From Sphingosinicella sp. BN140058 (GTDB lineage Bacteria; Pseudomonadota; Alphaproteobacteria; Sphingomonadales; Sphingomonadaceae), in contig NZ_CP035501.1 in the NCBI RefSeq assembly GCF_004135585.1, positions 4,473,501 to 4,537,500 of the forward strand: 64,000 nt of DNA. Reading direction: 5' to 3'. The notes under the pieces were generated by a model that worked only from the letters and a program-made list of their open reading frames with translations, was not told where the DNA came from and searched no databases. Below, one piece after another: positions 53,689-62,654 of this stretch; position 1 is the stretch's first letter, and each line of letters starts with the position of its first letter. The translations under genes were made by a program, and so were the position numbers.

Positions 53689-54252
53689 ATGATCGTTCGC
53701 AAATTCCTCTTCACCGCCGCGCTCGCCGCTTTCGCGTGCCCGGCCGCTGCCGCTGCCGCGGTCACCGTGCTCGGCAGCAGTTCGGCGCGGATGTGCTACC
53801 TCAATGCCGAAAACGGCGTGCACACCTCGCCCGCCAGCCTGGACGATTGCAACGTCGCGCTCGCCACGGAAGGGCTTACCGAGACCGATCGAGTGGCTAC
53901 CCACGTCAATCGCGGCATTCTCCAGCTCCGCCTCGGGCGGCTGGACGCAGCGGTTGCCGATTTCGACGCTGCGATCGCCCGTGATCCCGATCAGGCCGAA
54001 GCCTATCTCAACAAGGGCATGGCGGCGCTGCGGCAAGAGGGTGGCTGGGAGCAGGCGCTGGCCTTGTTCGACACGGCGCTCGCCAAACAGACCAGCCGGC
54101 CGGAGCTCGCCTTCTACGGGCGCGCGGTCGCCAACGAGATGGGCGGCCGGGTCAAGGCGGCCTATCTCGACTATCGCCAGGCCAGCGTACTCGCGCCGAA
54201 ATGGTCGGAGCCGAAGACGGAGCTTGCCCGCTTCACCGTCCGTCAGCCATAG
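53689..54252 (+). CDS. Exported TPR protein
   Basis: 187 residues: signal peptide (cleavage near AAAAA-VTV, residue 24), then TPR repeats (TDRVATHVNRGILQLRLGRLDAAVADFDAAI, in part, and DPDQAEAYLNKGMAALRQ). Probably a periplasmic scaffold. GGAGGAG lies 8 nt before the ATG. Partner unknown. Confidence 0.82.
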   Translation: MIVRKFLFTAALAAFACPAAAAAAVTVLGSSSARMCYLNAENGVHTSPASLDDCNVALATEGLTETDRVATHVNRGILQLRLGRLDAAVADFDAAIARDPDQAEAYLNKGMAALRQEGGWEQALALFDTALAKQTSRPELAFYGRAVANEMGGRVKAAYLDYRQASVLAPKWSEPKTELARFTVRQP

Positions 54253-54291
54253 GAGCCGCTCCACCCCCGCGGTGGACGGCAGCCGCATCCG

Positions 54292-54328
54292 ACTCTCTTG
54301 GACGCGCGTTGTCGCGGTCCAAGAGAGT
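54292..54328. repeat. Perfect 12-bp inverted repeat upstream of sodB
   Basis: ACTCTCTTGGAC (54292-54303) pairs perfectly with GTCCAAGAGAGT (54317-54328), loop 13 nt. It sits ~55 nt before the sodB ATG and could end the TPR transcript or regulate sodB. No T-run. Confidence 0.55.
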
Positions 54329-54382
54329 GCGACCCCGATCGCGTCCCGGCGGGACGCTCGCGGTCCGGAGGAGAAGAAATCC

Positions 54383-55009
54383 ATGGCGTTCATCCTTCCC
54401 GAGCTTCCCTTCGACAAGGAGGCGCTCGGCGACTTCATGTCCGCCGAGACGCTCGAATTCCACCACGGCAAGCATCACAAGGCGTATGTCGACAAGGTCA
54501 ATGGCTGGCTGGGCGAGAAAGGCCTCGAAGGCGCTTCGCTGAGCCAGGTGATCCGCACCGCCACCGAGCGCGGCGACAAGGGCCTGTTCAACAATTCCGG
54601 CCAGATCTGGAACCACAATTTCTTCTGGCAGTGCCTGGCACCCCCGCAGGGCCAGCGCCCGACCGGCAAGCTCGCCGCGCTGATCGAGGAGGGCTTCGGC
54701 TCCACCGAGACGATGCTCTCGCAGCTCAAGGACGAAGCGGTCGGCCATTTCGCCAGCGGCTGGGCGTGGCTGGTGCTCGATCAGGACAAGCTCAAGATCA
54801 CGTCGCTCCACGACGGCGACAACCCGGTCGCGCATGACGGCATGAAGCCTCTGCTCACCGTCGACGTCTGGGAGCACGCTTATTACATCGATTACCGCAA
54901 CCAGCGCCCGGTCTTCGTCGACGCGGTGCTCAACAATCTGATCAACTGGGAATTCGTCGCCGAGAATCTCGACGGCAACGGCATCGCCCGGGCCGACCAG
55001 CAGAGCTGA
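54383..55009 (+). CDS. sodB: Superoxide dismutase, Fe/Mn family
   Basis: Converts superoxide to oxygen and peroxide. 208 residues: metal ligands His in LEFHHGKHH (~residue 27), His in NHNFFW (~78), Asp in VDVWEHAYY and its following His near 165. The W-x-H-x3-F residues favour the Fe-SOD type (SodB), although Mn use is not excluded. GGAGGAGAAG lies 6 nt before the ATG at 54383. Confidence 0.95.
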   Translation: MAFILPELPFDKEALGDFMSAETLEFHHGKHHKAYVDKVNGWLGEKGLEGASLSQVIRTATERGDKGLFNNSGQIWNHNFFWQCLAPPQGQRPTGKLAALIEEGFGSTETMLSQLKDEAVGHFASGWAWLVLDQDKLKITSLHDGDNPVAHDGMKPLLTVDVWEHAYYIDYRNQRPVFVDAVLNNLINWEFVAENLDGNGIARADQQS

Positions 55010-55352
55010 TCGCGTAGGTGTGTGGGTAGATCCTCCCCGAAACGGGGAGGGGGACCGCGCGAAGCGCGGTGGAGGGGGTCTCGAGACCCCCTCCGAATAT
55101 GTGATTGAAACACGCCGAGTGGGCCTCGTGCCCCCCTCCACCACCGCCTGCGGCGGCGGTCCCCCTCCCCGAGCAGGCTCGGGGAGGAACGAATACACCC
55201 CTCCCTGCAAGGGAGGGGATTGGGGGTGGGTGGCCGCGAGGCGGCTCGATGCCGCCGAGTGGCTGATGGGCCCTTCGGCCCATCGAGGAGCGTCAGTCGC
55301 GACCCACCCCTTGATCCCCTCCCTTGACAGGGAGGGATATGCGTCGCCGTTC
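55010..55352. repeat. Cluster of palindromic repeats, no gene
   Basis: 343 nt without a coding frame, between sodB and the convergent ABC permease. Inverted arms include CCTCCCCgaaaCGGGGAGG (55027-55044), ACCGCGcgaagCGCGGT (near 55052), GGGGGTCtcGAGACCCCC (near 55076), CCGCCtgcGGCGG (near 55148), CCTCCCCGAGcaggCTCGGGGAGG (near 55165), CCCTCCCtgcaaGGGAGGG (near 55201) and CCCTCCCttgacaGGGAGGG (near 55317). This is a REP/BIME-like block. Confidence 0.7.
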
Positions 55353-56125
55353 CTACGCCTTCAGCCGGTATCCCGTCCGGAAGATCCACCAGATCACGCC
55401 GAGGCACAGCAGCAGGAAGGCGAAGGTCGCCGCCACGCTGACCTCGATCGGAAAGTCCGCGCTGCCGTAGAAGGTCCAGCGGAAGCCGCTGATCAGATAC
55501 ACGACCGGGTTGAACAGGGTGATCGTCCGCCACGGCTCCGGCAGCACCTCGATCGAGTAGAAGGCGCCGCCGAGAAAGGTGAGGGGGGTCACGATCAGCA
55601 TCGGGATGATCTGGAGCTGTTCGAAGCCCTTCGCCCAGATGCCGACGATGAAGCCGAACAGGCAGAAGGTCGTCGCCACCAGCAGCAGGAACAGGATCAT
55701 CCATCCGGGATGGAGGATGCTGACCGGCACGAACAGATTGGCGGTGACGAGGATCACCATCGAGATCGCGGTCGCCTTGGTCACCGCGGCGCCGACATAA
55801 GCAAGCACCAGCTCGAACGCCGACAGGGGCGCCGACAGCGGCTCGTAGATCGTGCCCAGGAAGCGGGGCATGTGGATCCCGAACGAGGCGTTGAAGATGC
55901 TCTCGTTGAACAATGACAGCATCATCAGCCCCGGCACGATGAACGCGCCGTAATCGACGCCGCCAATGTCGCTCATCCGCGATCCGATCGCCGATCCGAA
56001 CACGACGAAGTAGAGCGAAGTTGTGATCACCGGCGTCGCCAGGCCGGTCCATATCGTCCTCAGGAAGCGGTGCATCTCGAAACGATAGATCGCCCAGACG
56101 CCATGGCGGTTGAATGCCCCCACGC

Positions 56126-56129
<4 letters not shown>
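55353..56129 (-). CDS. ABC-2 type exporter permease (YadH/NodJ type)
   Basis: Inner-membrane permease, 258 residues with about six helices. The pattern [13 protein letters not shown] and the [13 protein letters not shown] signature are those of the YadH/NodJ branch. Export substrate unknown. Its ATG overlaps the ATPase stop by ATGA (56126-56129). Confidence 0.9.
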
Positions 56130-57103
<974 letters not shown>

Positions 57104-57131
57104 CGCCGCGTCTCCCCTTGGAATATTGTGG

Positions 57132-57764
57132 TCACTGCGTCGGCGGTATCGGCGGGTCTTCCTTGTCGTCGCCAAGCTGGAGCCCGTGACGAACCAGCAT
57201 CGGCACGTTGGCGGCGGCGAACAGGAAGGTTGCCGGGATGAACCCCCACAATTTGAAGCCGGCCCAGAAGGTGGTGCTGCTGTTGCGCCAGACCAGTTCG
57301 TTGGCGATCGCCATCACCAGGAAGAAGATCGCCCAATTGCGTGCCAGCAGCTGCCAGCCGCGCTCGGAGAGACCCGGATAGGCGGTGCCCAGCACCATCT
57401 TCAGCAGGTTGCGGCCGGTGGCCAGACCGAAGGCGAGCAGGGCGGCCACGATCAGATAATAAATGGTCGGCTTGATCTTGATGAAGACTTCGCTGTGGAA
57501 CCACAAAGTGGCGCCGCCGAGCACCAGCACCATCGCCGCCGAGAACCAGAGCAGGGGCGAGACGTGCCGGTAGCGGACCAGCGACACCGCGATCGCCGCG
57601 ACGATCGCGATCATGAAGGCGGCGGTCGCCGGGAAGATGCCTAGCGTCAGGTTGACGACGAAGAAGACGAGCAGCGGCCCGAGATCGATCAGCAGGCGCA
57701 CGCCTGCGCTGGGTTCCTTGCGGCCTGGCTTCGGCTCCGGCATGTCCGGTCCCGCGCTGCTCAC
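57132..57764 (-). CDS. yciB: Inner-membrane septation protein A family (YciB/IspZ)
   Basis: Small inner-membrane protein of 210 residues with about five helices, linked in E. coli to cell envelope and division. Features: [23 protein letters not shown], the GNRL-like [12 protein letters not shown] and [17 protein letters not shown]. The GTG start at 57764 overlaps the ftsY stop (GTGA); an internal ATG at 57743 (MPEPKPG) is an alternative. Confidence 0.9.
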   Translation of the reverse strand: MSSAGPDMPEPKPGRKEPSAGVRLLIDLGPLLVFFVVNLTLGIFPATAAFMIAIVAAIAVSLVRYRHVSPLLWFSAAMVLVLGGATLWFHSEVFIKIKPTIYYLIVAALLAFGLATGRNLLKMVLGTAYPGLSERGWQLLARNWAIFFLVMAIANELVWRNSSTTFWAGFKLWGFIPATFLFAAANVPMLVRHGLQLGDDKEDPPIPPTQ

Positions 57765-58687
57765 GAGGTCAGCCCCGCAATCGCCCGCGCGATCACCCGA
57801 GGATCGAAAGGACGCAGATCGTTCATGCCCTCGCCGACGCCGATGGCGTGAATAGGCAGGCCGAATTGCTCGGCAGCGGCGACGAGGACGCCGCCGCGCG
57901 CGGTGCCGTCGAGCTTGGTCATGATCAGTCCTGAAACTCCGGCGACCTGCTGGAACACTTCGATCTGGTTGAGCGCATTCTGCCCGGTCGTAGCGTCGAG
58001 AACGAGCACGACATTGTGCGGTGCCGCCGGGTTGAGCCGGCCGAGCACCCGCCGAATCTTGGCGAGCTCGTCCATCAAACCCTTCTTGTTCTGCAGCCGC
58101 CCAGCAGTGTCGACGATCAGCGTGTCGATGCCTTCCGCCGTCGCCTTCTTGACCCCGTCGAAGACGATCGCCGAACTGTCGCCGCCTTCCGGACCGGCGA
58201 TGATCGGCACCCCGATCCGATCGGCCCAGACCTTGAGCTGGCCGATAGCGGCCGCGCGGAAGGTGTCGCCGGCGGCGAGCAGCACGCCATAATCCTGTTC
58301 CAGGAAGAGATGCGCGAGCTTGGCGATGGTGGTCGTCTTGCCCGATCCGTTGACTCCGACGATCAGGATCACCTGCGGCCGCGGGAAGGCATCGATCTCC
58401 AGCGGCTTCGCCACCGGTGCCAGCACTTTCTCGATCTCGTCGGCGACGGTTTCGCGCAGACCCTGCTCGGTCAGCCCGCGCTCGAAGCGCTCGCCGGCGA
58501 GCCTTTCACGGATGCGGGCGGCGGTTGCCGGGCCGAGATCGGTGGCGATCAGCGCCTCTTCGATCTCGTCCAGCGTCTGTTCGTCGAGCGCAGCGCGCGC
58601 GAACAGCCCACCCAGATTGTCGCCCAGCCGCTCCGAGGTCTTCCGGAACCCCGCCTGGAGCCGATCGAGCCAGCCTGCATCGCTCAA
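57761..58687 (-). CDS. ftsY: SRP receptor FtsY
   Basis: GTPase that docks the signal-recognition particle at the membrane. 308 residues: N domain (~1-90), G domain with P-loop GVNGSGKTTT, DTAGRLQNK, TKLDGTARGG and the C-terminal GVGEGMNDLRPF. The long acidic A domain of E. coli FtsY is absent, as in many alphaproteobacteria. TTG 58687 overlaps the mtaB stop (TTGA), with GGAGAGAAG upstream; no ATG is in frame nearby. The frame is open further but unlike the family. Confidence 0.94.
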   Translation of the reverse strand: MSDAGWLDRLQAGFRKTSERLGDNLGGLFARAALDEQTLDEIEEALIATDLGPATAARIRERLAGERFERGLTEQGLRETVADEIEKVLAPVAKPLEIDAFPRPQVILIVGVNGSGKTTTIAKLAHLFLEQDYGVLLAAGDTFRAAAIGQLKVWADRIGVPIIAGPEGGDSSAIVFDGVKKATAEGIDTLIVDTAGRLQNKKGLMDELAKIRRVLGRLNPAAPHNVVLVLDATTGQNALNQIEVFQQVAGVSGLIMTKLDGTARGGVLVAAAEQFGLPIHAIGVGEGMNDLRPFDPRVIARAIAGLTS

Positions 58688-59925
58688 ATCTTCTCTCCGA
58701 CCAGCACTTCGCCATCCACGCTCGTGATCACTGCCTCCACCGTCTTTCCCACCGCGCAGGTGCGGTCCAGCCGCACCGGCGCGAAACTCTCGCCATGGCC
58801 GCAGTCGCCGGGCCGCTCGACCAGAACCCGCTGCCGGCTTCCGATCAGGCTCCTGAGCCATGCTGCCTTGCGGCGTCCGCCCGCCTCCCGCAAGCGCCGA
58901 GCGCGCTCCCGCGCCACCGGCGGCGGCACTTGCGGCATCCGCGCCGCCGGTGTGCCCTGCTTGGGGGAATAGGGGAAGACGTGCGCCATCACGATGTCGC
59001 ATTCGTCGATCAGCCGCAGGCTGTTCTCGGCCATGGCGTCGCTCTCGGTCGGGAAGCCGGCGATGAGATCGGCGCCGATCGCGATCTCCGGCCGCACGGC
59101 CTTCAGCCGCTGGACGATCTCGATCGCTGCGGCGCGGCTGTGCCGGCGCTTCATCCGCTTCAGCACCAGATCGTCGCCCGCCTGAAAGCTCATGTGCAGG
59201 TGCGGCATGAAGCGTGGCTCACCGGTGATGATTTCGAACAGGCGTGCGTCGATCTCGATGCAGTCTAACGACGACAGGCGCAGCCGCGGCAGCGCCGGAA
59301 CATGGCGCAGGATCCGCTCGATCAGCAGCCCGAGCGACGGCGCGCCGGGAAGATCGGGGCCGTAGCTGGTGACGTCGACCCCGGTCAGCACCACTTCCTC
59401 GATCCCGTCGTCGACCAGCGCTTTCACCCGATCGACGACAAGACCGGCGGGGACGGACCGGCTGTTGCCCCGGCCGAAAGGAATGATGCAGAAGGTACAG
59501 CGGTGGTCGCACCCATTCTGCACCTCGACGAAGGCTCGCGATCGTTCGGCGAAGCCGGCCACGAGGTGCGGCGCGGTCTCGCGCACCGCCATGATGTCCG
59601 ACACGCGGATGTCTGCCGCCCCCGAACGGGCGAACGAGGCCGCCTCGAACTTCTCCCGGTTGCCGAGCACGCGATCCACTTCGGCCATAGCCGCGAAGCG
59701 CTGCGGTTCGACCTGGGCGGCGCAGCCGGTCACGAACAGCCGCGCGTCGGGACGGGCGCGTTTTGCGCGCCGGATCGCTTGCCGGGTCTGCTTCACCGCC
59801 TCGTTGGTCACTGCGCAGCTGTTGACGATGATCAGATCGTGTGCGCCCGCGGCGAGCGCCCGCATGGCTTCGCTCTCGGCGGCATTGAGGCGGCAGCCCA
59901 GGGTGACGATTTCGGGGCCGCTCAC
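58684..59925 (-). CDS. mtaB: tRNA t6A37 methylthiotransferase (MtaB-like)
   Basis: Adds methylthio to t6A at tRNA position 37, using two 4Fe-4S clusters. 413 residues: N-terminal MTTase domain with three Cys (TLGCRLN, VNSCAVTN, VTGCAAQ), radical-SAM motif GCDHRCTFCIIP (CX3CX2C, ~residue 142) and a C-terminal TRAM region. Similar MiaB enzymes act on i6A, but the short first domain and sequence favour MtaB. GTG start lies in the dapF stop (GTGA). Confidence 0.92.
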   Translation of the reverse strand: MSGPEIVTLGCRLNAAESEAMRALAAGAHDLIIVNSCAVTNEAVKQTRQAIRRAKRARPDARLFVTGCAAQVEPQRFAAMAEVDRVLGNREKFEAASFARSGAADIRVSDIMAVRETAPHLVAGFAERSRAFVEVQNGCDHRCTFCIIPFGRGNSRSVPAGLVVDRVKALVDDGIEEVVLTGVDVTSYGPDLPGAPSLGLLIERILRHVPALPRLRLSSLDCIEIDARLFEIITGEPRFMPHLHMSFQAGDDLVLKRMKRRHSRAAAIEIVQRLKAVRPEIAIGADLIAGFPTESDAMAENSLRLIDECDIVMAHVFPYSPKQGTPAARMPQVPPPVARERARRLREAGGRRKAAWLRSLIGSRQRVLVERPGDCGHGESFAPVRLDRTCAVGKTVEAVITSVDGEVLVGEKI

Positions 59926-60713
59926 AGGTCGATCTCACCGGTGAAGACGTCGGTCGCACCGCCGCGCATCCGGATCGTCCCGCCCGGCGACCACGAAATG
60001 GTCAAGGTGCCGCCCGGCAAATGAACGGCAACGGGGCTCCTCACCAGCTTGCAGCGGATCGCTGCGACGGCCGTGGCGCAGGCGCCGGTACCGCAGGCAC
60101 GCGTGAGCCCGGCGCCACGCTCCCACACCCGAAGGCGGATCGAACCGTCTTCTACCGCCGCGACGTTGACGTTGATCCGCTCCGGGAAGAGCGGGTCCTG
60201 CTCGATCAACGGCCCAAGGCGTTCGAGATCGATGCCATCGACATCCTCCACGAAGAAGATGACGTGTGGATTGCCGATATTGATCGCCGTCGGATCGCGT
60301 AGCTCCTCCCAGCCCGTCGGCATCGCCGCCGTGTCCAGCGGATAGGCGAGCGGGATTTCATCCCAGCCGAACCGGGGCGCACCCATGTCGACCTCCGCCT
60401 CGCCCTCGCCGGCCTCGCCCTCCAGGATGCCGGCGACGGTCTCGATCCGGCTGCGGCCGCCGGCGATCAGCGCGACGCAGCGGGTGGCGTTGCCGCACGC
60501 CTCGACCTCGCCGCCGTCCGAATTCCAGATCCGCATCTTGAGGTCGGCGACCGCCGAACGGTCGAGCACGATCAACTGATCGAAGCCGATGCCGGTCTGC
60601 CGATCACCGAGGGCGCGCGCCGTCGCTCCGTCCATCTCGAGCGGCGCCTCGCGCGCGTCGAAGATGACGAAGTCGTTGCCGAGACCATGCATCTTCCGGA
60701 ACTGCCGCTTCAT
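59922..60713 (-). CDS. dapF: Diaminopimelate epimerase
   Basis: Interconverts LL- and meso-diaminopimelate for lysine and peptidoglycan synthesis. 263 residues: the two catalytic cysteines are in EACGNATRC (Cys73) and RACGTGAC (~Cys 206). The start ATG 60713 gives the conserved KMHGLGNDFVIFD; the frame is open to 60905. First gene of the overlapping dapF-mtaB-ftsY-yciB unit. Confidence 0.95.
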   Translation of the reverse strand: MKRQFRKMHGLGNDFVIFDAREAPLEMDGATARALGDRQTGIGFDQLIVLDRSAVADLKMRIWNSDGGEVEACGNATRCVALIAGGRSRIETVAGILEGEAGEGEAEVDMGAPRFGWDEIPLAYPLDTAAMPTGWEELRDPTAINIGNPHVIFFVEDVDGIDLERLGPLIEQDPLFPERINVNVAAVEDGSIRLRVWERGAGLTRACGTGACATAVAAIRCKLVRSPVAVHLPGGTLTISWSPGGTIRMRGGATDVFTGEIDL

Positions 60714-60854
60714 CGCGACAGCGCATCTAGGGAGCATGTGCAGGTTAGTCCACCGCAGGCTCCGGCACGCGATCCAGAAGAACGACGCCTTGCGCATTTT
60801 TGATGCGCATGATTGTTGGGCATGATGAACAAGTCGGAAGCACGTCTCCAAGGG

Positions 60855-61115
60855 GTGCGAGCGAGGTGGTCGTCGATTGCCAGTCCGACATCCTCGCCGG
60901 CTCAAGACCCGCCTTGCCGTTCCGCTGGTGGAGGCGAGCGAGGCGTTGATGCCGGGACAGCAGCTGATTCCGACGTTCGAAATGTCCCGGGAACGCTATG
61001 TCACGATGCCTTATCTCGCGTCCGCGATCCCCGTCGGCGAGATGCAGCGATCACCACGTCGCTGATCGGGGACGAACGGAGGTCAGGGCAGCGTTCTACC
61101 TGCTGTTGGTCGGTC
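60855..61115 (+). pseudogene. ccdB: Frameshifted CcdB-type toxin gene
   Basis: Four pieces of a CcdB-like toxin in three frames: EVVVDCQSDILAG (from 60863), then LKTRLAVPLVEASEALMPGQ and IPTFEMSRERYVTMPYLA (60901-61040), then ITTSLIGDERR (near 61050), then EVRAAFYLLLVG (near 61080). Together they read along the usual alphaproteobacterial CcdB order with at least three single-base shifts, and stops appear at once after the shifts. Gyrase poisoning is the family activity; this copy should be inactive. No ccdA antitoxin was recognised upstream. Confidence 0.72.
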
Positions 61116-61212
61116 CAGAAGCTGTCGCTGGTCCGCGCCGCCGGCTGGCAGTTCCTTTCGTCCACGTGCTAAGCACGATCTGCGCGACCCCGTCGGTGCG
61201 CTAAGGAGGCAG

Positions 61213-61950
61213 ATGATGCATGACGCGCCGCCCGTTTTCGCTTCGCCTCCTGTGCCGGCAGGCGGAGATGTGCCGAGAATTTGTCGGCGCGCCATGATCC
61301 GATGCGCGTTGGTCGCGTCGCTGGTCAGCGTTCCCGCCGGCGCCCAGGTGAGCGAGGAGATCATCCGCGACACGGCGGGAAGCTGGCAGATCGTTCCCGT
61401 CGACGGAAGACCTGCCTGCACCATCGTCCTCAGCGCGGAACGGCTCGGTCCCGAGCGCTGGCGGGCGCGCCCGGATCCGACCTGCGCTGCCGCTGTTCCC
61501 GCGTCCGCCGGCGTCACGGGGTGGCGACTTGCCGACGGCACGGTTCTCCTCGACGCCAAGGGAAAGGCCCTCATGACCTTCGTGGAGGACGAGACCGCGG
61601 TGCCGACCAGCCCCGATCTGATCAATCCGGAACATTATCTGATGCCCACGGTCGCCGGGTACAGCCATCGGCTCCAACCGGCCGAATGGGCAGGCACGTG
61701 GAAGATCGCCCGGCGCGGCAAAAGCCCGTGCACGATCACACTTCGGCAAGCGCCGGACGCGGACGGCGGCTCGCTGGGGAACGTCACCTCCACCTGCGCC
61801 AGGGGCAGCGTGCCGGCACGGCTCGAACGCTGGTCTCTCGAAGACCTCAAGCTCATGCTTTGGGGTGAGAACGACGTCGGCCTCGTCTTCGAACCGATCG
61901 CGAACGGGCGCTGGACGGCGGAATCCGGCGCCTGGACGCTGTCCAAATAG
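61213..61950 (+). CDS. Inh/AprI-family metalloprotease inhibitor, two domains
   Basis: 245 residues. After a likely signal (MIRCALVASLVSVPAGA) there are two beta-barrel repeats: residues ~53-125 (AGSWQI, CTIVL, CAAAVP, GWRLADGTVLLD) and ~160-240 (AGTWKIAR, CTITL, CARG, WSLEDLKLML), each with the Cys pair of the Inh family, which blocks serralysin-type proteases in the periplasm. AAGGAGG at 61203-61209 favours the ATG at 61213, but the internal ATG at 61294 gives a shorter, more normal signal peptide. Confidence 0.78.
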   Translation: MMHDAPPVFASPPVPAGGDVPRICRRAMIRCALVASLVSVPAGAQVSEEIIRDTAGSWQIVPVDGRPACTIVLSAERLGPERWRARPDPTCAAAVPASAGVTGWRLADGTVLLDAKGKALMTFVEDETAVPTSPDLINPEHYLMPTVAGYSHRLQPAEWAGTWKIARRGKSPCTITLRQAPDADGGSLGNVTSTCARGSVPARLERWSLEDLKLMLWGENDVGLVFEPIANGRWTAESGAWTLSK

Positions 61951-61957
61951 GGTCCGT

Positions 61958-62488
61958 TCAGGTGGGTTCGGCGCAGCCGTTGCGGACTTCGCCCGAAACG
62001 AGCAGCTGCACGGCGATCGGATAGACCTTGTCCGACATGCCGTCCGAGCATCCGGGCTGCACATTGCTGCGGAGTTCAAACGGCTTGCCCTGGAACGCCC
62101 CGGTCCAGGTCTCGCTCTTGCCGTTCTTTTGGTAGCGCGCCCAGATGCGAGTGCCGCTTTGATTCTCGGGATCGGTGTAGGTCACGCAGCGTCCGTCCAC
62201 CTGCACGTTCCAGAACGGCTCGGTGCCGACCGCCCGGATCGGCCGTACCTCAAGAGGCGCATCGTCCTGCATCCGGCAGGGATTGTCCGCCGGGGGCGCG
62301 CTGGCCTTCGCGACTGCGCCGTCAACGGGAGGTTCGGCGACTGCCGTCGGTGCCTTGGTCCTTTCAACCGGACTGTGCGGCGACGGGGCGGAGCGTGCGT
62401 TGCTGGCTGGAGCTGCACTGGGCTGCCCGTTGCCCCCTTCACATGCGGCAACCAAAAGGCAGGCGGCGACAATCGGCGTCAAGCGCAT
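61958..62488 (-). CDS. Putative lipoprotein, COG3650-like
   Basis: 176 residues: signal with lipobox LVAAC, a Pro/Ala/Ser-rich linker (~22-75), then a domain with AVGTEPFWNVQVDG, the GTEPFW motif of COG3650 membrane proteins, and conserved Cys (PGCSDGMSD, VRNGCAEP). Function unknown. Start ATG at 62488. It converges with the protease-inhibitor gene, with 7 nt between them. Confidence 0.78.
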   Translation of the reverse strand: MRLTPIVAACLLVAACEGGNGQPSAAPASNARSAPSPHSPVERTKAPTAVAEPPVDGAVAKASAPPADNPCRMQDDAPLEVRPIRAVGTEPFWNVQVDGRCVTYTDPENQSGTRIWARYQKNGKSETWTGAFQGKPFELRSNVQPGCSDGMSDKVYPIAVQLLVSGEVRNGCAEPT

Positions 62489-62654
62489 GGCGTATGATCC
62501 TCTCACGCTCCGTCTAGCCTCATCGCGTCCGCGACGGAAGGAGAGGGGGCGTGTTCCCGTATTGCCCCGTTGCGACGGCGGCGACGTGCACCATTTCCCG
62601 CGCGCCGCCGATGCGCTAGCCAAGCCGCGATTGAACATGCGGGGAAAGACGATC

